The notes beneath the pieces were generated by a model, which was not told where the DNA came from, ran no database searches, and saw only the letters and a program-made list of their open reading frames with translations. A stretch of DNA of 10,844 nt from the NCBI GenBank assembly GCA_937897535.1, contig CALCQB010000082.1:1-10844 (forward strand), given 5' to 3'. Numbering within the stretch: position 1 is the stretch's first letter; every line of letters begins with the position of its first letter. The position numbers and the translations under genes are program-made. Below, piece by piece: positions 1 to 7,058 of the stretch. Origin of the DNA: an uncultured Novosphingobium sp. GTDB taxonomy: Bacteria; Pseudomonadota; Alphaproteobacteria; Sphingomonadales; Sphingomonadaceae.

Positions 1-1365
1 GCGATCAACGGGACCTGGTATCTGCCCGGCATGCCCGGCGACTTCGACGGCTGGGCAGCGATGGGCCTGGCCGGGTGGGGCTGGGACGAGATTTCCCGCT
101 GCTACAAGCAAGTCGAAGACTACCGCGAGCCGGGTGCGCATCCGGGACGCGGCCGCGGCGGCGATTTGCAAATCACCGCCTCGACCTACCAATCCCCGGT
201 GTTCGATGCGCTGGCCGCCGGGTTCCAGTCGCAGGGCATGCCGTGGCTCGACGATATCACCGCGCCGGGCGGACCAGGCGTCGGCCGTTCGCAATATACG
301 GTCGATCGCAAGGGGGTGCGCGAAAGCACCTACAAGGCCTTCGTCAAGCCGGTCGAGGGCCGCCGCAACCTGACCGTCGCCACCTATACCGCGGTCAAGC
401 GGGTGGTGATCGAGGACGGCCGCGCTACAGGCGTGGTGACCGAAGCCCATGGGCAGGAACGTACTTTCAGCGCCACGCGTGAAGTGATCCTTTCGGCCGG
501 GGTCTATGGCTCGCCGCAGCTGCTCCAGCTTTCGGGTGTCGGTCCCGGCGCGACCTTGCAGGAACTTGGCATTCCGGTGCTGAAGGACCTGGCGGCGGTC
601 GGCCAGAACCTCGCCGATCACCAAAAGTTCGGGGTCTCGTTCGACCTCACCAATCACCCCGGCACCAACCGCGAGTTCTTCGGCTGGCGGCTGTACCGCA
701 ACGCGCTGCAGTATTTCCTGACCGGCACCGGCCACCTCGCCCGGGTCGGCATGCCGCTCACCGGGCTGATCGCCAGCGACGGGGTCGATCCGGCCTGGCC
801 CGATTTCCAGGTTGCCGCCGCGCCCTTTGCGATGCGCACGGTCAACGAAATGGCCGCTCGCCCTGGCAGTCCGCTCACCCCCAATCCGGGGCTGACGTTT
901 TCGGGTTATCACCTGCGTCCGCGCAGCCGGGGTTCGATCGCGCTGACTTCGCCCGATTACCGGCAAGCCCCGACGATCGACGCCGCGATCTGGGCCGATC
1001 CCTATGATCAGGCCAAGACGATCGAATTGTTCAAGCTGTTCCGCGCGATCGCTTCATCCGATCCGCTGAAGCCGTTCATCGGCACCGAGCGGATGCCTGG
1101 CCCGGCCGTGCAGGACGACGCGGCGATTGCGGCCGAACTGGCGAAAATGGTCGAATGCGGGCTGCACGGCACGGGGACATGTTCGATGGGCACCGATGCG
1201 GCGACCTCGGTCACCGACGCGCGCTGCCGGGTCCACGGCCTCGACGGGCTGCGCGTGGTCGATTGCTCGATCATGCCGACTCCGGTATCGGGCAACACCA
1301 ACGGCCCAGCGATTGCGCTAGCGCAACGGGCGAGCGAGCTGATTCTGGAAGACGCGCGGGGATAA
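1..1365 (+). CDS. GMC family FAD-dependent oxidoreductase, 5'-truncated by window edge
   Basis: The reading frame is open from base 1 (AINGTWYLPGMPGDFDGW...), so the ATG at 31 is internal. The missing N-terminus, probably 80-90 residues, would carry the GxGxxG FAD-binding motif. About 454 residues remain of a family usually 530-560 long. The opening residues match the conserved 'N-G-x-x-Y-x-R-G-x-x-x-D-Y-D-x-W' stretch of choline-dehydrogenase-like GMC enzymes. The second GMC signature (GSPQLLQLSGVGP) lies near 508-546. The catalytic histidine of HGTGTCSMG is at 1165-1167, and the partner asparagine of SGNTNGP is at 1294-1296. These enzymes oxidise alcohols or sugar hydroxyls using FAD. The stop lies 6 nt before xylB, so co-transcription with xylBA is likely and suggests a pentose or pentoside-related substrate, which is inference. 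The exact substrate cannot be read from the sequence. Confidence 0.9.
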   Translation, partial: AINGTWYLPGMPGDFDGWAAMGLAGWGWDEISRCYKQVEDYREPGAHPGRGRGGDLQITASTYQSPVFDALAAGFQSQGMPWLDDITAPGGPGVGRSQYTVDRKGVRESTYKAFVKPVEGRRNLTVATYTAVKRVVIEDGRATGVVTEAHGQERTFSATREVILSAGVYGSPQLLQLSGVGPGATLQELGIPVLKDLAAVGQNLADHQKFGVSFDLTNHPGTNREFFGWRLYRNALQYFLTGTGHLARVGMPLTGLIASDGVDPAWPDFQVAAAPFAMRTVNEMAARPGSPLTPNPGLTFSGYHLRPRSRGSIALTSPDYRQAPTIDAAIWADPYDQAKTIELFKLFRAIASSDPLKPFIGTERMPGPAVQDDAAIAAELAKMVECGLHGTGTCSMGTDAATSVTDARCRVHGLDGLRVVDCSIMPTPVSGNTNGPAIALAQRASELILEDARG

Positions 1366-1371
1366 GCGGGG

Positions 1372-2805
1372 ATGTACCTGGGGATCGACATCGGGACCTC
1401 CGGGGTCAAGGCTGTGATCCTTGGCTCGACTGGCGCGGTCCTCGCGCAGGCGAGCGCTCCCCTGACGGTATCGCGCCCGCAGCAGCTCTGGTCGGAACAA
1501 GACCCCGACAGCTGGTGCGCCGCAACCGAAGCCGCGGTGCTCGCGCTCCCTGCGGACCTGCGTTCGGCGGTCGCGGCGATCGGCCTCGCCGGGCAAATGC
1601 ACGGTGCGACTCTGCTCGGGGCTGACGACAAGGTGTTGCGCCCGGCGATCCTGTGGAACGATGGTCGCTCGTTCGCCGAATGCGCCGAACTCGAAGCCGC
1701 CGTTCCGGCCCTGCGCCAGATTGCCGGCAACATTGCCATGCCCGGCTTCACCGCACCCAAGCTGGCCTGGGTCCGGCGGCATGAGCCTGAGTTTTTCGCG
1801 CAGGTTCGCACGGTGCTGCTGCCCAAGGATTATGTCCGGCTCTACCTGACGGGAGAGAAGGCCAGCGACTTGTCCGACAGCGCGGGAACGCTGTGGCTCG
1901 ACGTCGCGCAGCGCGATTGGTCGGACGAACTGCTGGCCGCGACCGGCCTGACCCGCGCCCACATGCCGCGCCTCTACGAAGGCAGCGAACTTACCGGCAG
2001 CCTGCGCGCCGAGATTGCCGCGCGCTGGGGCATGGACTGCGTTCCGATCGCTGCCGGAGCGGGCGACAACGCGGCCGGCGCCGCCGGGGTCGGGGTGATC
2101 CGCGATGGCGAGGCGCTGCTCTCGCTCGGCACTTCGGGCGTGATATTCGTTGCCACCAGCCAGTTCCGCCCCAACCCGGCCGGTGCGGTTCATGCCTTTT
2201 GCCATTGCCTGCCCGGCATGTGGCACCAGATGAGCGTGCATCTGTCCGCCGCATCATGCCTCGATTGGGCGGCGGGGCTGATGGGGCTCGACGTCCCTGC
2301 CTTGCTTACCGCCGCCGAAACCGCCAGGCCGGGGCCCGAACTGTTCCTGCCTTACCTTTCGGGCGAGCGCACCCCGCACAACGATCCGCATGTCCGCGGG
2401 GCGTTCCTGGGCCTGTCGAACGAGAGCGACCAGGGCCGACTGGCGCTGGCCGTGCTCGAAGGGGTGGCCTTTGCCCATGCCGATGGCCTGGCCGCGCTGC
2501 AAGCCGCAGGCACCCGGGTCGAGGCCTTGTCGGTGATTGGCGGAGGGGCGCGCTCGCGGTTCTGGGGCACGATCATCGCTTCGACGCTTGGCGTGCGGCT
2601 CGACAATCTCGACGGCGGCGAAGTCGGCCCGGCGCTCGGTGCGGCCCGGCTGGCGCAAATCGCCGCGACGGGCGCGACCGCATCCGAAATATGCGTTCGT
2701 CCGCCGGTCCGCGAGACGGTAACCCCGGACCCGCTGCTGGCCGAACGGCTCGCCCCCAAGCTCGAAAAATATCGCGCGGCCTATCCCGCGCTCAAGACCC
2801 TGTGA
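1372..2805 (+). CDS. xylB: Xylulokinase
   Basis: This FGGY-family sugar kinase phosphorylates D-xylulose to D-xylulose 5-phosphate in the cytoplasm with ATP. The protein is 477 residues, against 484 for E. coli XylB, and can be followed along E. coli XylB from end to end. The N-terminal phosphate-binding motif is GIDIGTSGVK (residues 4-13, with conserved D6). The xylulokinase-specific substrate segment is GQMHGAT (74-80), followed by WNDGR (95-99). The catalytic base is D232 in AGAGDNAAG, equivalent to E. coli D233. The second ATPase-fold phosphate segment is SLGTSG (251-256), and the adenosine site is IGGGARS (389-395). The start ATG follows the upstream GMC gene by 6 nt. The purine-rich GCGGGG before it is only a modest ribosome binding site, so translation may be coupled. 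The order xylB then xylA reverses that of E. coli. Confidence 0.96.
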   Translation: MYLGIDIGTSGVKAVILGSTGAVLAQASAPLTVSRPQQLWSEQDPDSWCAATEAAVLALPADLRSAVAAIGLAGQMHGATLLGADDKVLRPAILWNDGRSFAECAELEAAVPALRQIAGNIAMPGFTAPKLAWVRRHEPEFFAQVRTVLLPKDYVRLYLTGEKASDLSDSAGTLWLDVAQRDWSDELLAATGLTRAHMPRLYEGSELTGSLRAEIAARWGMDCVPIAAGAGDNAAGAAGVGVIRDGEALLSLGTSGVIFVATSQFRPNPAGAVHAFCHCLPGMWHQMSVHLSAASCLDWAAGLMGLDVPALLTAAETARPGPELFLPYLSGERTPHNDPHVRGAFLGLSNESDQGRLALAVLEGVAFAHADGLAALQAAGTRVEALSVIGGGARSRFWGTIIASTLGVRLDNLDGGEVGPALGAARLAQIAATGATASEICVRPPVRETVTPDPLLAERLAPKLEKYRAAYPALKTL

Positions 2806-2810
2806 GAGGA
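2804..2810 (+). promoter_or_regulatory. Shine-Dalgarno site for xylA
   Basis: GAGAGGA overlaps the xylB TGA stop and sits 6 nt before the ATG at 2817. It fixes the xylA start, because the open frame otherwise runs back to 1893 inside xylB. It also implies that xylB and xylA are translated from one mRNA. Confidence 0.7.
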
Positions 2811-2816
2811 ACCGCC

Positions 2817-4130
2817 ATGTCCGCCGACTACTTCGCCGATTTCCAGACCGTCCGCTATGAAGGACCCGAAAGCGCCAACGACCTGGCCTATCGCTGGTAC
2901 GACAAGGACCGCGTTGTCATGGGCAAGCGGATGGAAGACCACCTGCGCTTCGCGGTCTGCATGTGGCACACCTTCTGCTGGCCGGGCAGCGACGTGTTCG
3001 GTGCGGGCACCTTCACCCGCCCGTGGCTGCAAGGCCCGATGGACGCGAAGAATGCCAAGGCCAAGCGCGAGGCTGCTCTGGTTTTCGTCGAGAAACTCGA
3101 CCTGCCGTTCTACTGCTTCCACGATGTCGACGTGATGGCCGATGCCGAGACGATCGGCGATTTCCGCAAGAGCTTTGCCGAAGCCGTCGATCACCTCGAA
3201 GAATTGCAGGGGCAGCACGGCCGCCAGCTGCTGTGGGGCACCGCCAACCTGTTCGGCCACCCGCGCTACATGGCCGGCGCCGCAACCAATCCCGATCCCG
3301 AGGTCTATGCCTGGGCGGCGAGCCAGGTCCGCGACGCACTCGAGGCGACGCACCGGCTCGGCGGCGCGAACTATGTGCTGTGGGGCGGGCGCGAAGGCTA
3401 TGACACGATCCTCAACACCGAAATCGGGATCGAGCAGGAGAACTTCGGTCGGTTCCTCAGCCTGGTGGTCGATCACAAGCACCGGATCGGCTACACCGGC
3501 ACGATCCTGATCGAGCCCAAGCCGCACGAGCCGACCAAGCACCAGTACGATTTCGACACCCAGACCGTCTATGCCTTCCTCAAGCGCTTCGGGCTGGAAA
3601 ACGAGGTCAAGGTCAACATCGAGGCCAACCACGCGACGCTTTCGGGCCATACCTTCGAGCACGAGATTGCGATGGCCCGCGCGCTCGGGATCCTCGGTTC
3701 GATCGACGCCAACCGCGGCGATCCGCAGAACGGCTGGGATACGGATCAATTCCCAAATTCGGTCGAGGAAATCTCGCTCGCCATGCTCGAAGTGTTGCGG
3801 GCCGGCGGGCTCGGCGACGGCGGATGGAACTTCGACGCCAAGGTCCGCCGCCAGTCGATCGACGCCGCCGACCTGTTCCACGGTCACATCGGCGGGGTCG
3901 ATACCATCGCCCACGGCTTGCTGCGCGCGGCCGCGATCATCGAAGACGGGACCCTCGAACGCTTCCGCGCCGAGCGCTATGCCGGCTGGCAAGGCGAATT
4001 CGGGCGGATGGTCCACGCTGGCGGCACCACGCTGGCGCAGGTTGCCGATCACGCGGTGCAAGCGAACAGCGCGCCGCAGCCGCGTTCAGGACGTCAGGAG
4101 TGGTGCGAAAACCTGATTGCACGCGGCTGA
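2817..4130 (+). CDS. xylA: Xylose isomerase
   Basis: This enzyme interconverts D-xylose and D-xylulose with two divalent metal ions and supplies the substrate of the adjacent xylulokinase. The protein is 437 residues, class II like E. coli XylA (440 aa), starting MSADYFADFQTVRYEGP. The active-site residues are all visible one position later than in E. coli. H102 and D105 form the ring-opening pair in FHDVD, and WGGREGY spans 189-195. The metal ligands are E233 (IEPKP, with K235), E269 and H272 (NIEANHA), D297 (SIDANRGD), D308 and D310 (DTDQFP) and D340 (NFDAK). The enzyme looks intact and functional. The start is chosen by family length and by the Shine-Dalgarno site 6 nt upstream. It is the last gene of the first unit, since 148 nt separate it from the transporter. 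Confidence 0.97.
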   Translation: MSADYFADFQTVRYEGPESANDLAYRWYDKDRVVMGKRMEDHLRFAVCMWHTFCWPGSDVFGAGTFTRPWLQGPMDAKNAKAKREAALVFVEKLDLPFYCFHDVDVMADAETIGDFRKSFAEAVDHLEELQGQHGRQLLWGTANLFGHPRYMAGAATNPDPEVYAWAASQVRDALEATHRLGGANYVLWGGREGYDTILNTEIGIEQENFGRFLSLVVDHKHRIGYTGTILIEPKPHEPTKHQYDFDTQTVYAFLKRFGLENEVKVNIEANHATLSGHTFEHEIAMARALGILGSIDANRGDPQNGWDTDQFPNSVEEISLAMLEVLRAGGLGDGGWNFDAKVRRQSIDAADLFHGHIGGVDTIAHGLLRAAAIIEDGTLERFRAERYAGWQGEFGRMVHAGGTTLAQVADHAVQANSAPQPRSGRQEWCENLIARG

Positions 4131-4246
4131 AGCGGGCCTTCCATCGGCTCGAACCGCCCGGATCGATGAATAGCTATCTGCCAAATCGAATGCGCAGATT
4201 GGCGCTATTCGTTGCGCTGCAAGCCTGATAGACAACGCAAGACAAT

Positions 4247-4265
4247 TGACGGAATCATACCGTCA
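4247..4265. promoter_or_regulatory. Perfect inverted repeat TGACGG-N7-CCGTCA upstream of the transporter start
   Basis: Two 6-bp arms, TGACGG at 4247-4252 and CCGTCA at 4260-4265, flank AATCATA. The repeat abuts the ribosome binding site and ends 13 nt before the ATG at 4279. It could be a repressor operator (LacI- or GntR-type proteins use such dyads) or a short RNA hairpin beside the Shine-Dalgarno site. The dyad is seen directly; its function is inferred. Confidence 0.35.
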
Positions 4266-4274
4266 GGGGGAGAG
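4265..4274 (+). promoter_or_regulatory. Shine-Dalgarno site deciding the transporter start
   Basis: AGGGGGAGAG precedes the ATG at 4279 with good spacing. This favours 4279 over an in-frame TTG at 4246, which lacks such a site and would place the dyad repeat inside the coding region. Confidence 0.6.
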
Positions 4275-4278
4275 TGGA

Positions 4279-5580
4279 ATGACTTCAGGTGCGGCCAAAC
4301 CGGCCAATCATCGGGCGATTTTCTGGATCAGCGTGCTGGCGCTGTTCACGGCGGCAGTGGCCAACGCGATTCGCGGTGGCGCCTCCGAAGCGATGAAGCA
4401 GGAACTGTTCGACCCAACCGCTGCCGAGCGTTCAGGCGCATTGATCAGCTCGGTCCTGAGCAACGCTTTCCTTGGCTTTGCGATCAGCCTGCTGGTGATC
4501 AGCCCGCTGCTCGACCGGATCGGAGCCAAGCGGGTTATCCTGTTTGCTGCAGCCAGCTTTGTCGTCGGCCCGCTTCTGATCCTGCTCGCGCCATCGGCCG
4601 GCAGCCTCGATGCGGTCTTCTGGACGCTGAACGCCGGGATGATCTTCACCGGTTTCGGCTGGGGGGCAACCGAAGGTTCGATCAATGCCCTGACCACGAC
4701 GATCTACCCCGAAGACAAGACCGGCCGTCTGAATGTGCTTCACGCCTGGTGGCCGGCCGGTATCATCGTCGGCGGATTGCTCAGCGTGCTGCTGTTCGGC
4801 GGCGGGTTCGGCTGGCGGACGCTGATCGCGCTGCTGATGATCCCCGGCGTCATCCTTGCCCTGTGGGTGATGCGGCACGAATTTCCGCAGACCGAAAGCA
4901 CTGCCGCAGGGGTCAGTTTCAACGAGATGCTGGCGGAACCGTTCAAGCATCCCGGCTTCTGGATTTTCCCGGCGATCATGTTCCTGACCGCTTCGGCCGA
5001 GCTTGCGCCGGGTGCCTGGGTCCAGGTCGCCTTGACCGAGACCGTCGGGATGCAGGGGATCCTGCTGCTGGTCTATGTATCGGCGATCATGTTCGCGATG
5101 CGGCATTTCGCCGGGCCGCTCGAGCACCGCTTTTCCGATATGGGCCTGCTCTGCATCAGCACCATTCCGGCAGGACTCGGGCTGTTTCTGCTGGCGACGG
5201 CCGATTCGCCGTTCACCGCCCTGACAGCCGCCACGCTGTGGGCGTTCGGGGTCTGCTTCATGTGGCCGACCATGCTGGCCTCGGTCGCACGGCGCTATCC
5301 GCGCAGCGGTTCGTGGGGGATCGGCCTGGTCAATTTCTCCGGAGCGCTGGCCATCTATCTGGTGCTGCCGGAAATCGGCAAGATCTATGACAAGGCCAAG
5401 ATCGAGCAGGCCGGCGGGGCGGAAGCCTTCAAGGCGCTGCAACCGGGCAGCCCCGGAATGCATGAAGCGCTGGTCCATGCCGCCGAAGTCTCGTTCAAGA
5501 CGATTTCGATCATTCCGGTGGTGCTGTTCTTCGTGTTCGGCGCGGTCTGGCTGATGGAGCGGGGCCGCAACACCAAATGA
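4279..5580 (+). CDS. MFS transporter, probable sugar or glycoside permease
   Basis: This is a 433-residue integral membrane protein with about 12 hydrophobic segments, near residues 14-32, 55-75, 84-104, 114-134, 155-173, 179-198, 226-245, 258-277, 287-306, 311-335, 347-364 and 408-426. SPLLDRIGAKRVIL (75-88) after the second segment is a degenerate form of the MFS motif A loop. The HAWWPAG segment (155-161) resembles the charged or polar fifth helix of FucP-like sugar porters. An unusually long hydrophilic loop (about 365-405) separates the last two helices. It probably imports the sugar or glycoside handled by the downstream enzymes by proton symport, which is inferred from context. The gene leads a tightly packed operon, and its stop overlaps the next start as ATGA, indicating translational coupling. 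The substrate cannot be assigned from sequence alone. Confidence 0.87.
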   Translation: MTSGAAKPANHRAIFWISVLALFTAAVANAIRGGASEAMKQELFDPTAAERSGALISSVLSNAFLGFAISLLVISPLLDRIGAKRVILFAAASFVVGPLLILLAPSAGSLDAVFWTLNAGMIFTGFGWGATEGSINALTTTIYPEDKTGRLNVLHAWWPAGIIVGGLLSVLLFGGGFGWRTLIALLMIPGVILALWVMRHEFPQTESTAAGVSFNEMLAEPFKHPGFWIFPAIMFLTASAELAPGAWVQVALTETVGMQGILLLVYVSAIMFAMRHFAGPLEHRFSDMGLLCISTIPAGLGLFLLATADSPFTALTAATLWAFGVCFMWPTMLASVARRYPRSGSWGIGLVNFSGALAIYLVLPEIGKIYDKAKIEQAGGAEAFKALQPGSPGMHEALVHAAEVSFKTISIIPVVLFFVFGAVWLMERGRNTK

Positions 5581-6443
5581 AAGTCGGGATGAACCTGCTG
5601 CTGTGGACCGGGCATGTCACCGAAGAGCATGTCCCGATCCTCCAGGCGCTCAAGGACACCGGCTTCGACGGGGTCGAGGTGCCGCTGTTCGATCCCTCGG
5701 ACCCCGGACACTACCGGCGGCTCGGCGCGATCCTTGACGATATCGGGCTGGAGCGGACCGCGGTCGCGCTGATCCCGGATGAAGCCCACAGCCCGATCTC
5801 GGCAGATCCGGCCGTGCGGCAGGCCGGGTTCGAGCATCTGGCGCGGGTGATCGATTGCTGCGCCGCGCTGGGCACCGATCTGGTCTGCGGGCCGTGGTAC
5901 CAGCCGCTCGGGGTGTTCTCCGGACAGGGCCCGACGCTGCAGGAATACGAACGCTGCGCCGAGGTTCACAAGCGGATCGCCCCGCTGGCGCACGATGCCG
6001 GGGTCACCTGCACGCTCGAGGTGCTCAACCGCTTCGAATGCTATCTGCTCAACACCTGCGAACAGGCCATCGGCTATTTCGACCTGCTGGGTGAGCCGAG
6101 CTTCGGGATCCATTTCGATACGTTTCACGCCAATATCGAGGAAAAGGATTCGGTCGCGGCGGTGCAGCAGGCCTGGGCCAGCGGGCACCTCAAGCACGTC
6201 CATATCAGCGAGAACGACCGTGGCACGCCGGGCAAGGGCCAGGCCAGGATCCGCGAAACGATCGCTGCGCTGAAAGCGCTGGGCTATGATGACTGGCTGA
6301 CGATCGAGGCGTTCGGCGGCACCCTGCCCGACCTTTCCGCCGCAACCCGCGTCTGGCGGCAATTTTTCGCCTCGGAAGAGGAAGTCTACACGGAAGGCCA
6401 CCGGTACATCCGGGAATGCTGGGCCGGAGAGGGAGTGCGATGA
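5577..6443 (+). CDS. TIM-barrel sugar isomerase/epimerase (AP-endonuclease 2-like; ketose 3-epimerase/IolE-IolH type)
   Basis: This 288-residue protein has the xylose-isomerase-like TIM-barrel fold of D-tagatose/D-psicose 3-epimerases, hydroxypyruvate isomerases and inosose-pathway enzymes. It starts MKVGMNLLLWTGHV, continues with GFDGVEVPLF (29-38), and keeps the full metal site of ketose 3-epimerases. E148 lies in LEVLNRFE, D181 in FDTFHANIEEKD, H209 in HVHISENDRG and E244 in TIEAFG. R215, which binds substrate, lies six residues after H209, as in the Pseudomonas cichorii enzyme. The most likely chemistry is metal-assisted proton shuttling next to a ketone, either 3-epimerisation of a ketose or handling of a 3-keto sugar. 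The linked FAD dehydrogenase makes a 3-keto sugar attractive, but this is inference. It overlaps the transporter by 4 bp and the next gene by 4 bp, so it belongs firmly to this operon. Confidence 0.85.
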   Translation: MKVGMNLLLWTGHVTEEHVPILQALKDTGFDGVEVPLFDPSDPGHYRRLGAILDDIGLERTAVALIPDEAHSPISADPAVRQAGFEHLARVIDCCAALGTDLVCGPWYQPLGVFSGQGPTLQEYERCAEVHKRIAPLAHDAGVTCTLEVLNRFECYLLNTCEQAIGYFDLLGEPSFGIHFDTFHANIEEKDSVAAVQQAWASGHLKHVHISENDRGTPGKGQARIRETIAALKALGYDDWLTIEAFGGTLPDLSAATRVWRQFFASEEEVYTEGHRYIRECWAGEGVR

Positions 6444-7057
6444 TGGAAGACATGCTGGCGATGGATCGCCGCGGGCTGATGGCCCGGGCCATGCTGCTGT
6501 TGGGAGCGACGGCAGTGGCCGGTTGCGATTTCCTGCCGGGATCGGGCAGCCCGGCCAGCCTGTCGGCAGATCGGCTCAAGTTGCTCGATGCCTTCGCCGA
6601 CACGCTGATCCCGGTCACCGACACCCCCGGCGCGGTTGCGGCAGGCGTGCCGCTCAAGCTGGCCGGAATGTTCAAGGACTGGGCTTCGGACAAGACCCGC
6701 GAGGAGCTGTCCGGCGCGCTGGACCGGATCGATGCCGCCGCGCGCAAGGCCAAGGGCAGGGGCTTTGTCGAACTCGCCCCGGCCGAGCGCCAACCGTTCC
6801 TGGCCGAGCATGACAAGGCCGCGCTGGTCGAAGTGCCCCCGCCGCCCGGAGTGCCCAAGGGCAATCCGTTCGAGCCCGTTATCTCGGTGGTCGACAACGG
6901 CTATCACAAGCTCAAGGAACTGGTCGCGGTGACCTATTACTTCAGCGAAGTCGGCCTGACCAAGGAACTGACTTACGAGCACGTCCCGGGCGGCTGGACC
7001 GCGTCGGTCAAGGTTACGCCCCAGACCCGCCCTGCCATCACTTTCGGAGCCTTCTGA
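6440..7057 (+). CDS. Gluconate 2-dehydrogenase subunit 3-like protein (gamma, 'hitch-hiker' subunit of FAD dehydrogenase), exported
   Basis: This 205-residue protein belongs to the small-subunit family (Pfam gluconate_2-dh3) that escorts a folded, cofactor-loaded GMC subunit through the Tat pathway. The N-terminus shows twin arginines at 10-11 (MDRRGLMARA), a hydrophobic stretch to residue 27, and VAGC with Cys29 in lipobox position. It may therefore be a Tat lipoprotein anchored to the membrane. Family hallmarks follow: FADTLIPVTDTPGA (near 53-66), LKELVAVTYYFSEVGL (near 157-172), and the C-terminal ELTYEHVPGG. The start at 6440 is chosen because the ATG overlaps the previous stop (ATGA) and GGAGAGGGAG lies just upstream. 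The next gene, 1 nt away, is the catalytic alpha subunit, as in FAD glucose dehydrogenase and LacC/LacA-type glucoside 3-dehydrogenases. Confidence 0.86.
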   Translation: MMEDMLAMDRRGLMARAMLLLGATAVAGCDFLPGSGSPASLSADRLKLLDAFADTLIPVTDTPGAVAAGVPLKLAGMFKDWASDKTREELSGALDRIDAAARKAKGRGFVELAPAERQPFLAEHDKAALVEVPPPPGVPKGNPFEPVISVVDNGYHKLKELVAVTYYFSEVGLTKELTYEHVPGGWTASVKVTPQTRPAITFGAF

Positions 7058-7058
7058 C

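Larger units (their letters stand above)
4131..4278 (+). other. Intergenic region between the xyl unit and the transporter operon
   Basis: This is the longest gene-free stretch in the left part. It is less GC-rich than its flanks and contains an imperfect GCGC-N6-GCGC repeat near 4192-4205, with AAT/ATT outside it, plus the inverted repeat listed separately. A CGGGC/GCCCG pair (4133-4137 with 4156-4160) could form a weak stem, but it has a long loop and no T-tract, so no intrinsic terminator is called. I could not fit a convincing sigma-70 promoter with both boxes. The region probably holds the promoter and operator of the downstream operon, which is inference. Confidence 0.4.

Noticed and set aside
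31..33. ATG at 31 as the start of the first GMC gene
   Set aside because: The frame is open to base 1 with conserved GMC sequence before it, and the FAD-binding N-terminus is missing. The gene is cut by the window edge.
1893..2816. N-terminal extension of xylA into xylB in the same open frame
   Set aside because: The extension is an arginine/alanine-rich out-of-frame reading of xylB. The family length and the Shine-Dalgarno site support a start at 2817.
2781..4061. Long minus-strand ORF (426 codons) opposite xylA, and similar long antisense ORFs opposite the other genes
   Set aside because: High-GC coding DNA routinely leaves antisense frames open. The plus strand encodes complete, well-conserved enzymes with all active-site residues, and the antisense products show no family motif.
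4132..4160. Possible intrinsic terminator after xylA
   Set aside because: The CGGGC/GCCCG stem is only 5 bp with an 18-nt loop and no following T-tract.
4246..4248. TTG at 4246 as the transporter start
   Set aside because: It has no good ribosome binding site, and the ATG at 4279 has a strong one.
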